The position numbers were made by a program, and so were the translations under genes. A stretch of DNA of 27,094 bases from Spirochaetaceae bacterium (GTDB taxonomy: Bacteria; Spirochaetota; Spirochaetia; B11-G9), in contig DAOVSY010000003.1 of NCBI GenBank assembly GCA_030633365.1, forward strand, positions 1-27,094. Reading direction: 5' to 3'. Position 1 is the stretch's first letter, and the number at the start of each line of letters is the position of its first letter. The notes below the pieces were generated by a model. That model worked only from the letters and a program-made list of their open reading frames with translations. It made no database searches and had not been told where the DNA came from. Shown one piece after another: positions 1 to 9,311 of the stretch.

Positions 1-1785
1 ATACTCACGGTCTACTTCATCCTTTTCCTTTTCAAGCAATATTTCAGAAAACCCTAAAATAGCATTCATTGGAGTTCTAATTTCATGGGACATATTTGCA
101 AGGAATTCACTTTTTATCCTGTTTGCATTTTCTGCGTTTTTGACAGCATCCCTCATTTTCTGCTCTGCTTTTATTCGTTCATCTGTTTCAATCAATGTTG
201 CAATAGAGGCCGCTATCTGGCTTGCAATATTTTGTTCTTCTATAGTCCATCTTTTTATTCCATCTTTGTGGGCAAGACCGAAAACTCCCATGAGTTGCCC
301 CTGGTTCCATATAGGACTGTCGAGCATAGATGTTACGCCGGATGTTTTTAAATATCCATCTTTGTGTCTTTGTGTGGCAAAGTGTTCGAAAGCATCATCT
401 GCGACTATCTGATTGCCGTTTTGAATGGCTTCAAAATATTCAGGATATTTATCGAAATCAATTCTCCTGCCTGAATAGGGATAGATATTTGAATCAGCAG
501 AAATATCCATACAGGTAATTGCAGTATTCTTTTTATTTGTCCTCCATATTGATACATAATCAGCATCAAGAATTATGGAGGCTGTATTTACAACTGCAGT
601 TAAACCGGATTTAAGGTCCTGGAATTCCGACTGGTATATTTTAAGTAATAAGGTTTGAAGAGTACCTCTTTTTTTCTCCAGTAATTTTAAATTTTCTTCT
701 GATTCATTCATTTTTGATCTGGAAGTGGCCAGAATTAAATTTCCAAATAAGGATAATATATTTATAAAAAAAAGTATTAGAACATATTTCCAAATTAATT
801 TTATATTCATTGCATATAATACTGAATCCGGGATATATGAGATAACCTTCCAACTATAATCGTTCATAGAATTTGAATTCTCAATCAATTCTTCAGTGCT
901 TAGTTCCTGGGAAAAAGGAAAAACTGTGGAGTATGTAAAAAGGCCATTCACATTCATAATTTGACCATGTTTTGTTGCAAAAATTGTTTTCCATTCCTTT
1001 GAATATTCAGAGCTGAAAGATATTCTGTTTTTATCCTCATACATAAATGCCCATTCTATTTCAGGATCCGGTCCTTTTAACCAGAAGCCTTCAGTATTAA
1101 TAAGCCAGAAATTACCTTCGCTGAGTATTACTGTATCATCGAGTGCTGCATCCTCTGCAAACTCTTTAAGAAGAAGTTCTCCCCTATAATTTATAATTAC
1201 TATCCCTTTTTTTTCCTGTAAATGATTAAATACAGGCATCCCAATTCGAATCATTGGTTTTATAGGCATTTCAACCTTTTCACCTTCGACATTAAGGTCA
1301 AATGGCGATGCATAAATACCACCCCGATTCAGTTCAATAGTTTTTTTAAAATAGTAGCGGTCTTTTTTATTCTGCATCTTATTGTCAGGGACTACTGCCG
1401 GATCTCCATTGTTATAATTAATTCTTACAACTTCCATTCCATTAGTATCAATAAAACGTATTTGATCGTAATAACTTTTTATAGTTGAACTTAATAGAAA
1501 TTCATTTTGCAGATTTTTTTTGTTTTCTTCTATGCCATTATTAAGAAATTCCTGCAAATTGTGGTGGTTTACCATAAAAGAGAGATCTGCGACTACCGGG
1601 CTAAGATGGCTTTCTATGGATTTAACCTTTAACAGAACATTACTGAACTCACGGATTTCCAGTGATGATATTTGGCTTTTTATCTCAGACCAGGCAAGTA
1701 CAGATAATAATAATGTACTTAGCACAAATATGGGAATAAAAAACTTTAGAAAAAGCTTTGTTGTTTCTTTCATATGTGTATTCAT
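1..1785 (-). CDS. Membrane sensor histidine kinase (Cache-like sensor, GAF, HisKA), 3' end outside window
   Basis: The frame is open from an ATG at 1785 to the window edge, giving 595 residues and missing the ATPase domain. Visible in order are a membrane segment at about residues 11-28, a large extracytoplasmic region to about 325 of the kind seen in Cache sensors, a second membrane segment at about 326-350, a GAF-like domain at about 375-535, and a HisKA H-box with [11 protein letters not shown], whose phospho-accepting histidine is H567. The protein should autophosphorylate in response to an extracellular ligand and pass phosphate to a response regulator. It is separated from the downstream-strand kinase pair by 135 bases and is not closely similar to that pair. 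No Shine-Dalgarno precedes 1785. The best ribosome site lies upstream of an 11-codon mini-ORF. An alternative start is the ATG at 1773. The ligand cannot be named. Confidence 0.9.
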   Translation of the reverse strand, partial: MNTHMKETTKLFLKFFIPIFVLSTLLLSVLAWSEIKSQISSLEIREFSNVLLKVKSIESHLSPVVADLSFMVNHHNLQEFLNNGIEENKKNLQNEFLLSSTIKSYYDQIRFIDTNGMEVVRINYNNGDPAVVPDNKMQNKKDRYYFKKTIELNRGGIYASPFDLNVEGEKVEMPIKPMIRIGMPVFNHLQEKKGIVIINYRGELLLKEFAEDAALDDTVILSEGNFWLINTEGFWLKGPDPEIEWAFMYEDKNRISFSSEYSKEWKTIFATKHGQIMNVNGLFTYSTVFPFSQELSTEELIENSNSMNDYSWKVISYIPDSVLYAMNIKLIWKYVLILFFINILSLFGNLILATSRSKMNESEENLKLLEKKRGTLQTLLLKIYQSEFQDLKSGLTAVVNTASIILDADYVSIWRTNKKNTAITCMDISADSNIYPYSGRRIDFDKYPEYFEAIQNGNQIVADDAFEHFATQRHKDGYLKTSGVTSMLDSPIWNQGQLMGVFGLAHKDGIKRWTIEEQNIASQIAASIATLIETDERIKAEQKMRDAVKNAENANRIKSEFLANMSHEIRTPMNAILGFSEILLEKEKDEVDREY

Positions 1786-1798
1786 TCACTATACATAT

Positions 1799-1834
1799 TT
1801 AAAATGATAAAAAAATCAAAAAAAATTTGTGCAT
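1799..1834 (-). CDS. Possible 11-codon leader ORF upstream of the histidine kinase
   Basis: On the minus strand an ATG at 1834 follows a strong ribosome site, GTGGAGG (around 1839-1846), with five bases between. It encodes MHKFFLIFLSF and then TAA, 13 bases before the kinase ATG at 1785. The kinase start itself has no recognisable ribosome site, so reinitiation after this mini-ORF could drive its translation. The ORF holds T8 and T7 runs, but changing either by one base does not open a frame into the kinase, because TAG and TGA sit directly upstream of the kinase ATG. It could equally be a chance ORF. Confidence 0.3.
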   Translation of the reverse strand: MHKFFLIFLSF

Positions 1835-1920
1835 AGTTGCCTCCACAATTTTTATAAATGAAAACATACTTTATGTCAATTATCTCTAATTGTCATTATT
1901 AAATATATCCATACAGTTAA

Positions 1921-4443
1921 TTACAATTTATCATTGCTGCCCTCTGGAAGAGTTATTATAAATCTGCTACCTGTATTTTGTTTACTTGTTACAGAAAGAG
2001 TTCCATTATGAGCCTTGATAAGCTTTTTGGTTATAGCCAGACCAAGCCCTGTTCCTTTGGAATCTCCCTGTTTAGCTATTCCCACCTGTTCAAAGGGATC
2101 AAATATCTTATCAATATCTTCATGAGCTATACCACGTCCCTGGTCCCATATCTCAATTACAGCTTGTGATTGTTTTTTATATGCTTTTATACCAACTTTT
2201 TTTCCGGAATCTGTAAACTTAAAAGCATTTGAAAACAGGTTATAGAGAATCTCTTTAATTCGTTTTTCATCAGCATAGATTGAGCCTATACCTGAATCTA
2301 TATCAATTTCCAGTTTTATATCTTTTTGATCTGCAATTGTCTGTATTGTGCTATGGAATCGATTTAGCATATTACCAAGATCAAAAGTTTCTTTTTCAAT
2401 TTCCATCTTTCCGGATTCAATTTTTGACAGATCAAGAATGTCGCTTACCATCTCCAGAAGATGTTCTCCACTTTCCCGTATAAATCCGATATTTTCCAAT
2501 TGCTGTGTAGTAAGGCTTCCTTTGTCCAGTTGCAGAACCTGGCTAAATCCCAGTATTGCATTTAGTGGTGTACGTAATTCATGACTCATATTTGCAAGAA
2601 ATATACTTTTTGCTTTATTTGCAGATTCGGCTTCAATGATAGCATCTCTTAGCTCTTCCTCAGCCCTTGTCCGTTCTATTACCCGTCCAAGCTGTTTCCC
2701 AATATTAGACATTACTTTCAAAAGCTTTTTATCCGGTTCCTTTTTTATTTTAGAAAAAAATTCGAGGACTGCAACCACTTCAGTTCCAAGGAGCACTGGA
2801 AACCCAAATGCTGCCTTGATACCAAGATTAACTACCAGCTTGCTTCTTACAAAATCAGGATCAGCATTAACATCTGTAACCCAGACAGGCTTCTTTTTGG
2901 CCATAATTTTCCCGGGCAGTCCTGAATTAAGTTTGAATGTACTTTTAGTAGTAACTTCATAAAATGTCTTGAATAATTCAGGATTATCAATGTGCCAGAT
3001 TTCTGTAGGTACTAGTAAGTCTGTTTCATTTTCAGCCGGGATATATAGATGTCCAACAGGCCAATCCATAAGAACACATATCTCATCCAGACTAACCTGT
3101 ATAGCCTCCTCTATGGTTGCTGATTCATTTGCCGTTATTGCAATTCGTTGAAGGAGTGATACTAAAGCTCCTTCCTCTTTAAGAGATTTATCTGTTTTCA
3201 TACGCTTTGTGATATCGAAGAAAGTATTTATAAAAAGTGTTCCATGTTTTTCTGTTTTCTGTGTGATTGATGTAACTGATCCCCAAAAAAAAGTGCCATC
3301 CTTACGTTTAACCTGGAGTTCAAAATCTTTAACCAGCCCTTTTTTATGGGCATCGATAAATCTGTTTCTATCTTCAGGGTCATAATAATAATTAACAGCA
3401 GGATAACTGAAAAACTCTTCTTTAGATTCAAACCCGAACATCTCAACAATAGCATTGTTGGCTTCGATAACTCTTCCATCCAGTGTACTAACTGATATAC
3501 CAACAGGTACGGACATCATTAAGTTGCTGAATTTTTCTTCACTGCTATCCAATTCTCTTGTAGTTTTTCTCAGGGAAGTAATCATTGCAAAAAAGGATTT
3601 TCCAATATCATCTTTTTGTGAACGTGGAGCAATTTTGGTACTAAAATCACCGGTTGCAATCTTTTCCAGTGTATGGGCTCGTTTACTTATATCACTTTGA
3701 AGTTCACGAAACGAATCTGCAAGTACTCCAATCTCATCCTTACGGTAAATATTGATATCCCCTTGCAGGTTACCATGGGAGAGATTTTTTATTTTTTTAA
3801 CAATGGTACTTAATGGTATAATAATACTTCGTGTAATAATAATAGAACTAACAAGACCTAAGAGCACCATTGTAAAGAGCATTATCAGCAGTACAGTACT
3901 TGATTTTGTTATCTCTTTTTCTGATTCAAGGAGAAATGTATCAGATTTTCTGGCAGCATAATCAATCATCCCTCTAATTTCTCTCATCATGTATAATACA
4001 TGATCGGCTCCTTTGCCTTTGGTAATATCTGCTGCTTCATTCTTTTTACCCAGCTTACTCAGGTTGATAACTTCATCCCGGATTATTTTCCAATCGCTAA
4101 ACACCTGTTTTGCATAGTAAACTTCACTCAAGTTGCCAAGAAACCTGTCTAATACAATATCAAAATTATAATAAACCTGTTTTTCATACTGGTTTACAAT
4201 TTCTGCTGCTGTTTCTACCTCTTCTATGGTTTCAGCCAGGGCAACGTCTTTCATTGAGCGATGCATAGCTATAATATCTGCCCTGATGTCTCTGACAGAG
4301 TTGCTGACAGTTAATGGATGATTGTACATACTTTTTACAAGGTTTGACAGTATATGTATTTCGTATAGTGCAAAAGAACCTACAATAATTGTAATTAAAA
4401 TACTCAGGCCGAAACCAAGACCCAATCTTGAACCTATTTTCAT
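1921..4443 (-). CDS. Sensor histidine kinase, 4HB-HAMP-PAS-GAF-HisKA-HATPase
   Basis: This is an 840-residue membrane histidine kinase. A membrane segment at about 8-28 and another at about 183-205 flank a roughly 155-residue helical region resembling the four-helix-bundle sensor of MCPs. A HAMP domain (about 205-255) and a second HAMP-like repeat (about 256-296) follow. Then come a PAS at about 302-415, and a GAF at about 425-595 of the type with a WPVGH motif (461-465). HisKA carries H621 in NMSHELRTP. The HATPase domain has its N-box at N739, DQGRG at 767-771 and GTGLGL at 797-802. No receiver is attached, so phosphate must go to a separate regulator. Its ATG overlaps the stop of the upstream kinase by four bases (ATGA), preceded by AGGAG, so the two are co-translated. 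Signal unknown. Confidence 0.93.
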   Translation of the reverse strand: MKIGSRLGLGFGLSILITIIVGSFALYEIHILSNLVKSMYNHPLTVSNSVRDIRADIIAMHRSMKDVALAETIEEVETAAEIVNQYEKQVYYNFDIVLDRFLGNLSEVYYAKQVFSDWKIIRDEVINLSKLGKKNEAADITKGKGADHVLYMMREIRGMIDYAARKSDTFLLESEKEITKSSTVLLIMLFTMVLLGLVSSIIITRSIIIPLSTIVKKIKNLSHGNLQGDINIYRKDEIGVLADSFRELQSDISKRAHTLEKIATGDFSTKIAPRSQKDDIGKSFFAMITSLRKTTRELDSSEEKFSNLMMSVPVGISVSTLDGRVIEANNAIVEMFGFESKEEFFSYPAVNYYYDPEDRNRFIDAHKKGLVKDFELQVKRKDGTFFWGSVTSITQKTEKHGTLFINTFFDITKRMKTDKSLKEEGALVSLLQRIAITANESATIEEAIQVSLDEICVLMDWPVGHLYIPAENETDLLVPTEIWHIDNPELFKTFYEVTTKSTFKLNSGLPGKIMAKKKPVWVTDVNADPDFVRSKLVVNLGIKAAFGFPVLLGTEVVAVLEFFSKIKKEPDKKLLKVMSNIGKQLGRVIERTRAEEELRDAIIEAESANKAKSIFLANMSHELRTPLNAILGFSQVLQLDKGSLTTQQLENIGFIRESGEHLLEMVSDILDLSKIESGKMEIEKETFDLGNMLNRFHSTIQTIADQKDIKLEIDIDSGIGSIYADEKRIKEILYNLFSNAFKFTDSGKKVGIKAYKKQSQAVIEIWDQGRGIAHEDIDKIFDPFEQVGIAKQGDSKGTGLGLAITKKLIKAHNGTLSVTSKQNTGSRFIITLPEGSNDKL

Positions 4444-7400
4444 AAACTACTCCTATCAAGAAGAGTAATTATAAATCGGCTTCCCTTGTTTTGTTTACTT
4501 TTCACAGTAATAGTCCCATCATGTGCTTCGACTAATTTTTTTGTAATTGCAAGGCCCAATCCTGTACCTTTCGAGTTTCCCTGTTTTGCTTTTCCAACCT
4601 GTTCAAAGGGATCAAATATCTTATCAATATCTTCAGGAGCTATACCATGTCCCTGGTCCCATATCTCCATTATAAGTTCTGTGTGTTTTTTATAAGCTTT
4701 TATACCAACTTTTTTTCCTGAATCTGTAAACTTAAAAGCATTTGAAAACAGGTTATAGAGGATCTCCTTAATTCGTTTTTCATCAGCATTGATTTTACCA
4801 ATATTGGGATCAATATCCACTTCAAGTTTCAGATCTTTATTATCAGCCAGTGACTGGATTGTAGCTGAAAACTTTAAAAGCATGTTTTCCAGATTGAAGG
4901 GTTTTTTTTCTATATCCATTTTTCCTGATTCAATTTTGGATAAGTCCAGGATATCACTCACCATTTCCAGTAAATGCTTTCCACTTTCCCGTATATACCC
5001 CAAATTATCCATCTGCTGAGAGGTAAGACTTTCTTTATCCAGTTGCATAACCTGACTGAATCCCAGTATTGCATTTAGTGGTGTACGTAATTCATGACTC
5101 ATATTTGCAAGAAATATACTTTTTGCTTTATTTGCAGATTCGGCTTCTATTCTGGCTGATTTAAGAATTTCTTCTGCTTTTTTTAATTCGGTTATATCCT
5201 GAACTACACCAATAGCTTTAACAGGATTGTTATCTCCGTCAAACTCAAAATCAGCTTTTTCATTTACCCACTTAATCTCATTATTAACAATTATACGGTG
5301 TTCAATATCGTATAGTTTTTTATTGAGACCTTCTTCCCATTTCTCAATAAGAAAGTTTCTGTCATCAGGATAAACACAGTTTTGAAACATATCAAAATTC
5401 ATTTCAGTTCCAATTGGTATGCCGAATATTTTATAAACAGCATCAGTCCAATTAATGGAATTATTGTTTTTAATATCTATTTCCCAGGTTCCTATTTTAC
5501 CAATTTCCTGGGATTTTGTCAGAAAATACTGATTCTTTTGTAATTCTTTCTCTGCCCGTGTACGCTCAGCCACCCGTCCAAGCTGTTTGCCAATATTTGC
5601 CATTACTTCAAGCAGTCTGATATCCGGCTCAGCTTCTGTTTTTGCAAAAAATTCCAAAACAGCAACTACTTCTGATTCAAGAATTACAGGGAAACCAAAA
5701 GCAGCTTTAACACTAAGGTTTTTAAACAATTCTGTTCTTAAAAATCCCGAATCTTTATTAACATCTGTAATCCAAAATGGCTTTTTACTTTCCATTATCC
5801 TTCCTGGAAGACCAATGCCAGGTTTAAAACTACTAATGTTTGTAGCTTCTATAAAGGATTTATATTTTTCATGATCTTCTAAATGCCATATTTCTGTTGG
5901 CAGAAGTATTTTTGTCCCATCATCTGATGGCATATATATGTGTCCTATTGGCCAATCCATAAGAGTACACACTTCATCCAGGCATACCTGTAATGCAGCT
6001 TCTAAATTTGATGATTCATTTGCTGTGGATGCAATTTTTTGAAGTAGAGATACAAAAGCTCCTTCTCTTTTAAGAGCTGTTTCTATTTTTTTACGTTCAG
6101 AAATATCCATTACAAGAGATGATGATCCTGCAATATTTCCTTTATTATCCAAAATTGGAGTATTGTACCATTCACATAGAATTATTTTACCTTCTTTGGT
6201 AATATTTACATTTGTGCTTTTAGTTTTTGTTCTCAACTCAGTAAGCTTAACTTTAATATCCTCTAAATCAAATTCTCCAGAGTTAATCAGATTTTCTGCA
6301 GTCTTTCCTATTGCTTCAGCAGAAGTGTATCCAAATATTTGTTCAGCAGCTTTATTCCAGGAACTTACCTTAAAGTCTATATCCCAATCTATAGCAGCCA
6401 AAGGTGTATTAGCCATATGGTGAGCTAATCTTTGCTGGTAAGATGTAAGAAGTTCTTCTGATTTTTTTCGTTTACTAATATCTCTGACAAATACTAATAC
6501 AGCCTGTTTTTCTTTATAAGTAATTAGACCGGAATTTAATTCCACATCTATGGCCTTACCATTTTTTTGTAAGCCCACTGTGTCATATATTTCCGGAACA
6601 TCATCACCCTTTAAGCGTTTTAGATGGTTTTCCAGAATTTTTTCTTTTTCTGAAGGTGAAATCAGATTAAGAAATGAAATACCAATAAGTTCTTTGGTAT
6701 TATAACCAACAATACCTGCTAATTGTCTATTGGCAAATGCAATTTTTCCATCCTGTACAATAATAACACCATCATTTGCCCGTTCAATAAGCATTCTGTA
6801 TTTCTCTTCACTTTCCTGTAACTCGACTGTAGTTTTTCTTAGAGAAGAAGTCATGGCGAAAAAAGATTTTCCAAGATCGTCTTTATCTGAACGGGGAAGT
6901 ATATCGGTACTAAAATCACCTGAAGAAATTCTGTCCAGTAAGTTTGTTCTTTGGGTTAGATCTTTTTGAAGGTTTCGAAAAGATTCGGCAAGTATGCCTA
7001 TTTCATTTTTACTGTAGATATTAACTTCATCTTTTAGATTTCCACTGGAAAGGGTTCTTATTTTTTGAACAATTATATCTAATGGAATAACAATACTGCG
7101 TGTAATAATTATACTTGAGCTTACTGTCAGAATTATAATTACCAGCAATAATCCCCAAAGTGTTAAAAATGCTTTATCTTTTTTTTCTATTGTTTCTTCA
7201 AGGAAAATTTTTGCTTTACCAATTGAAAAATCGATCATGCTTTGAGTTTTATCCAGCATCTCTTCGAGTTTACCCTGACCGGAATTTTTTACAATTTCTC
7301 TTGCTTTTAGCTTTTCTCCCTGATTAATTAATTCAATAACTTCATTACGAATTGATCTTGCTTCAAGAAATGCATTGTAGGCATTTTCAACACTTTTAAT

Positions 7401-7712
7401 ATCCCCTAAAAAGCCATTTAGTACAATATTAAAATTTTTACGAATTTTTTTATTGTAGTTATTTCCCAATAATATTGCTTCATTTATCTGTTCCCTGTCG
7501 TCAGAACTAATTAAGATTTCTGTAGAAATATATAGTGCATACATATCAGATCTGATTACACCAACAGCATTACTTACTATAAGTGGTTGTTCATACATTT
7601 TATCTGTCAAATCTGCCATATTTCTTATTACAGTAAATGCAAAAAGACCTACAATTATTGTCATTAGGATACTTGTAATAAATCCAAGTCTAAGTTTTGT
7701 GCTTATTTTCAT
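4440..7712 (-). CDS. Sensor histidine kinase, 4HB-HAMP-PAS-PAS-GAF-PAS-HisKA-HATPase
   Basis: This 1090-residue paralogue of the kinase downstream of it has the same two membrane segments (about 8-30 and 183-205), helical sensor, HAMP plus HAMP-like repeat (to about 296), GAF (about 550-720), HisKA and HATPase. Two PAS domains at about 302-415 and 428-540 replace the single PAS, and a third PAS (about 730-850) sits between GAF and HisKA. The phospho-acceptor is H873; the N-box N991, DQGHG (1019-1023) and GTGLGL (1049-1054) are intact. It lacks a receiver. It is the first gene of a two-kinase operon with a four-base ATGA junction. An AAGGA ribosome site precedes the ATG at 7712. The C-terminal halves of the two kinases are nearly identical in places, so they may feed the same regulator. 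Each PAS could bind a cofactor, but none can be assigned from sequence. Confidence 0.93.
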   Translation of the reverse strand: MKISTKLRLGFITSILMTIIVGLFAFTVIRNMADLTDKMYEQPLIVSNAVGVIRSDMYALYISTEILISSDDREQINEAILLGNNYNKKIRKNFNIVLNGFLGDIKSVENAYNAFLEARSIRNEVIELINQGEKLKAREIVKNSGQGKLEEMLDKTQSMIDFSIGKAKIFLEETIEKKDKAFLTLWGLLLVIIILTVSSSIIITRSIVIPLDIIVQKIRTLSSGNLKDEVNIYSKNEIGILAESFRNLQKDLTQRTNLLDRISSGDFSTDILPRSDKDDLGKSFFAMTSSLRKTTVELQESEEKYRMLIERANDGVIIVQDGKIAFANRQLAGIVGYNTKELIGISFLNLISPSEKEKILENHLKRLKGDDVPEIYDTVGLQKNGKAIDVELNSGLITYKEKQAVLVFVRDISKRKKSEELLTSYQQRLAHHMANTPLAAIDWDIDFKVSSWNKAAEQIFGYTSAEAIGKTAENLINSGEFDLEDIKVKLTELRTKTKSTNVNITKEGKIILCEWYNTPILDNKGNIAGSSSLVMDISERKKIETALKREGAFVSLLQKIASTANESSNLEAALQVCLDEVCTLMDWPIGHIYMPSDDGTKILLPTEIWHLEDHEKYKSFIEATNISSFKPGIGLPGRIMESKKPFWITDVNKDSGFLRTELFKNLSVKAAFGFPVILESEVVAVLEFFAKTEAEPDIRLLEVMANIGKQLGRVAERTRAEKELQKNQYFLTKSQEIGKIGTWEIDIKNNNSINWTDAVYKIFGIPIGTEMNFDMFQNCVYPDDRNFLIEKWEEGLNKKLYDIEHRIIVNNEIKWVNEKADFEFDGDNNPVKAIGVVQDITELKKAEEILKSARIEAESANKAKSIFLANMSHELRTPLNAILGFSQVMQLDKESLTSQQMDNLGYIRESGKHLLEMVSDILDLSKIESGKMDIEKKPFNLENMLLKFSATIQSLADNKDLKLEVDIDPNIGKINADEKRIKEILYNLFSNAFKFTDSGKKVGIKAYKKHTELIMEIWDQGHGIAPEDIDKIFDPFEQVGKAKQGNSKGTGLGLAITKKLVEAHDGTITVKSKQNKGSRFIITLLDRSSL

Positions 7713-7837
7713 GAAAAAATCCTTTGATTTGGAAAGAAGAGAATTATTTTATTTTATCACATACTACAATATGACTCCAGAGATATATATTTATTACAGG
7801 CACGGTTAATAATGAATCTCAGTCACTTATTAATTAA

Positions 7838-7966
7838 AACTCTTCAGTTGTGATCATTATAGATCCTGAAACTGCTGATATTGTTTATGCTAATCCTGCA
7901 GCGATTTTCATTAATGGCTACAAAGATCTTACCAGTAAATAGATTGTTGATAATAAAAATTTATAA
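7838..7966 (+). pseudogene. Decayed PAS-domain fragment
   Basis: Frame 7841 onward, directly after a TAA at 7835-7837, reads SSVVIIDPETADIVYANPAA (7841-7900) and then an NGYKDL-type continuation. This matches the first strands of a PAS core: hydrophobic strand, DPETG-type turn, YANPAA and a GY-x-x-L helix. TAG at 7940-7942 interrupts it. The same frame continues with IVDNKNL, a plausible PAS continuation, to TAA at 7964. There is no start codon or ribosome site. I read it as the remnant of a deleted kinase or of a PAS module lost near the junction. Confidence 0.6.
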
Positions 7967-7982
7967 ATTACTATATATTTAC

Positions 7983-8011
7983 TTGCATACAAAATTTTTA
8001 CATACTATTAT
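7983..8011 (+). promoter_or_regulatory. Candidate sigma-70 promoter, possibly giving a leaderless transcript
   Basis: TTGCAT (7983-7988) and TATTAT (8006-8011) are separated by 17 bases. The -10 matches the consensus at five of six positions; the -35 is weak, at three of six. The -10 ends five bases before the ATG at 8017, so transcription would begin at about 8018, at the start codon. No ribosome site is visible before 8017, which fits leaderless translation. Confidence 0.35.
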
Positions 8012-8016
8012 AGAGT

Positions 8017-8400
8017 ATGCGTATTCTTGTTGTAGATGATACAGAAATAAATCTAATATTAATGGAAGCTGTCTTAAAACCGGAAGGATATGAGGTCATA
8101 AAAGTTCCATTAGGGGAACTGGGTGTTTCCATAGCAGCAGAAGAAGATCTTGATCTGATTCTAATGGATATAAGTTTGCCGGACATTAGTGGTTCTGAAG
8201 CTATGATAAAAATTAGACAAACAAAGTATGGAAAAAAACCTATTGTTGCTGTAACTGCCCATGCAATGAGGGGAGATAAAGAGAAATTTGAAGCTGAAGG
8301 ATTTGATGGTTATATTTCCAAACCAATAGAAATTGAAAATACTTTGAAAGTAGTTTCTGATCTTCTAAATAGAAATTTGGATAAGCAGGATATTTTATGA
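8017..8400 (+). CDS. Single-domain response regulator (receiver only)
   Basis: The 127 residues form one receiver domain with no output domain. Acidic pair D7/D8, phospho-acceptor D51 in LILMDISLP, switch threonine T80 and lysine K102 are all present. The VTAHAM and GFDGYISKP motifs resemble receivers normally attached to hybrid kinases and DivK-like proteins, rather than CheY. It probably accepts phosphate from one of the receiver-less kinases encoded divergently next to it. It overlaps the next receiver by four bases (ATGA). No Shine-Dalgarno is visible before the ATG; a -10-like element lies immediately upstream. Confidence 0.93.
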   Translation: MRILVVDDTEINLILMEAVLKPEGYEVIKVPLGELGVSIAAEEDLDLILMDISLPDISGSEAMIKIRQTKYGKKPIVAVTAHAMRGDKEKFEAEGFDGYISKPIEIENTLKVVSDLLNRNLDKQDIL

Positions 8401-8771
8401 AAAAAGTTCTTATTGTAGATGATGACCTGGTAAATCAGAAATTACTGAATCAAATCCTTTCCGAATTGGAATACAGCATAACTATTGTAGATAATGGAGA
8501 AAAGGCCCTTTTATATTTTAAAAATAATAAAAAACTTGATATTATACTTATGGATATGCACATGCCTTATTTAAATGGCCTGGATGCTGTCCGTCTAATC
8601 AGGGATATTGAAGTTAAGGAAAAAAGAAGTCGTATTCCTGTTATTGCAGTAACATCATTTTCAATGGAAGGAAATAGAGAAACCTGCCTTTCTGCAGGTT
8701 GTGATGACTATATTGCTAAACCATTTGATAAAGAAAAGATTATTAAGCTGATAAACAAGTATAACCCTTAA
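8397..8771 (+). CDS. Single-domain response regulator (receiver only)
   Basis: The 124 residues make a stand-alone receiver with D8/D9, phospho-acceptor D53 in ILMDMHMP, switch threonine T86 and lysine K108. It belongs to the same hybrid-kinase-like type (AVTSF, GCDDYIAKPFD) as the preceding receiver but is clearly divergent from it. The ATGA overlap with that gene makes translational coupling likely. It has no DNA-binding or enzymatic output, so it probably works through protein contact or as a phosphorelay intermediate. A 173-base spacer follows before the che operon. Partner kinase is inferred from position only. Confidence 0.93.
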   Translation: MKKVLIVDDDLVNQKLLNQILSELEYSITIVDNGEKALLYFKNNKKLDIILMDMHMPYLNGLDAVRLIRDIEVKEKRSRIPVIAVTSFSMEGNRETCLSAGCDDYIAKPFDKEKIIKLINKYNP

Positions 8772-8825
8772 TTATATTGAATGACAATTTTTAGAGGCAA
8801 TATTATTTATAGCTAAGTTTTTGAA

Positions 8826-8853
8826 TTTAAAATAAATATAAATTTTATATAAT
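8826..8853 (+). promoter_or_regulatory. Candidate promoter of the che operon
   Basis: TTTAAA (8826-8831) is followed after 16 bases by a perfect TATAAT (8848-8853), placing a start near 8860 and leaving a leader of about 85 bases before cheY. The -35 matches at four of six positions. The surroundings are very AT-rich, so chance matches are likely. No sigma-28 type element was recognised. Confidence 0.35.
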
Positions 8854-8882
8854 ATTGGAAAAAAGTAGAAAATAGTAAAATT

Positions 8883-8901
8883 TACTTGCTAAAGGCAAGT
8901 A
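8883..8901 (+). other. Small perfect inverted repeat in the cheY leader
   Basis: TACTTGC (8883-8889) and GCAAGTA (8895-8901) flank the loop TAAAG. The hairpin lies about 43 bases before the cheY start and is not followed by a T tract. It could be an operator or an mRNA fold in the leader. It is short enough to be chance. Confidence 0.35.
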
Positions 8902-8944
8902 TATTCCGGATAATTACATATCATATTAAATGGAGATATAAATC

Positions 8945-9307
8945 ATGTCTAAGAAAGTAATGTGTGTAGATGACAGTAACACTATAAGAATGCTTGTAGA
9001 AAAGACTCTTGTACCTGCAGGATTTGAAGTTCTGGGTGCAGAGAATGGTCAGGTAGCTCTGGATAATCTTAGTCCTGATATAGATCTTTTTCTTGTAGAT
9101 GTTAATATGCCGGTTATGGGTGGGTTTGAGTTTATAGAAAACTTAAAACAAAAAGCTGAGTACAAAACCAAGCCGGTAATCTTTCTTACTACAGAAAGTT
9201 CAGCAGAAAAAAAAGAAAAGGGAAAGGCTCTTGGTATAAATGGCTGGGTTGTAAAACCTTTCGAACCAGCATCTTTTCTTAAAGTGATAAATATGCTTGC
9301 CGGGTAA
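8945..9307 (+). CDS. cheY: Chemotaxis response regulator CheY
   Basis: The 120-residue receiver begins the che operon. Acidic pair D9/D10, phospho-acceptor D52 in LVDVNMP, switch threonine T82 in the FLTTE motif and K104 are present. The LTTESS-x-EKK stretch is typical of CheY proteins in chemosensory clusters. It should be phosphorylated by the CheA encoded downstream and diffuse to an output such as a motor. Because the operon also holds a phosphatase and a STAS protein, its output may not be flagellar. A GGAGA ribosome site precedes the ATG. Four bases separate it from the next gene. Confidence 0.92.
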   Translation: MSKKVMCVDDSNTIRMLVEKTLVPAGFEVLGAENGQVALDNLSPDIDLFLVDVNMPVMGGFEFIENLKQKAEYKTKPVIFLTTESSAEKKEKGKALGINGWVVKPFEPASFLKVINMLAG

Positions 9308-9311
9308 ATGA

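Larger units (their letters stand above)
7713..8016. other. 304-base divergent intergenic region
   Basis: This AT-rich spacer separates the minus-strand kinase operon from the plus-strand receiver operon, so it should hold promoters for both directions. I see a PAS-coding remnant (7838-7966) and a candidate plus-strand promoter just before 8017. No convincing minus-strand promoter could be picked by eye. No intact gene or RNA was recognised. Confidence 0.6.

Noticed and set aside
85..412. Two overlapping plus-strand ORFs near the window start
   Set aside because: They are antisense to the partial histidine kinase, whose GAF and H-box translate cleanly.
8772..8944. Flagellar-type sigma-28 promoter before cheY
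   Set aside because: No TAAA/GCCGATAA-like pair at suitable spacing was found by eye.
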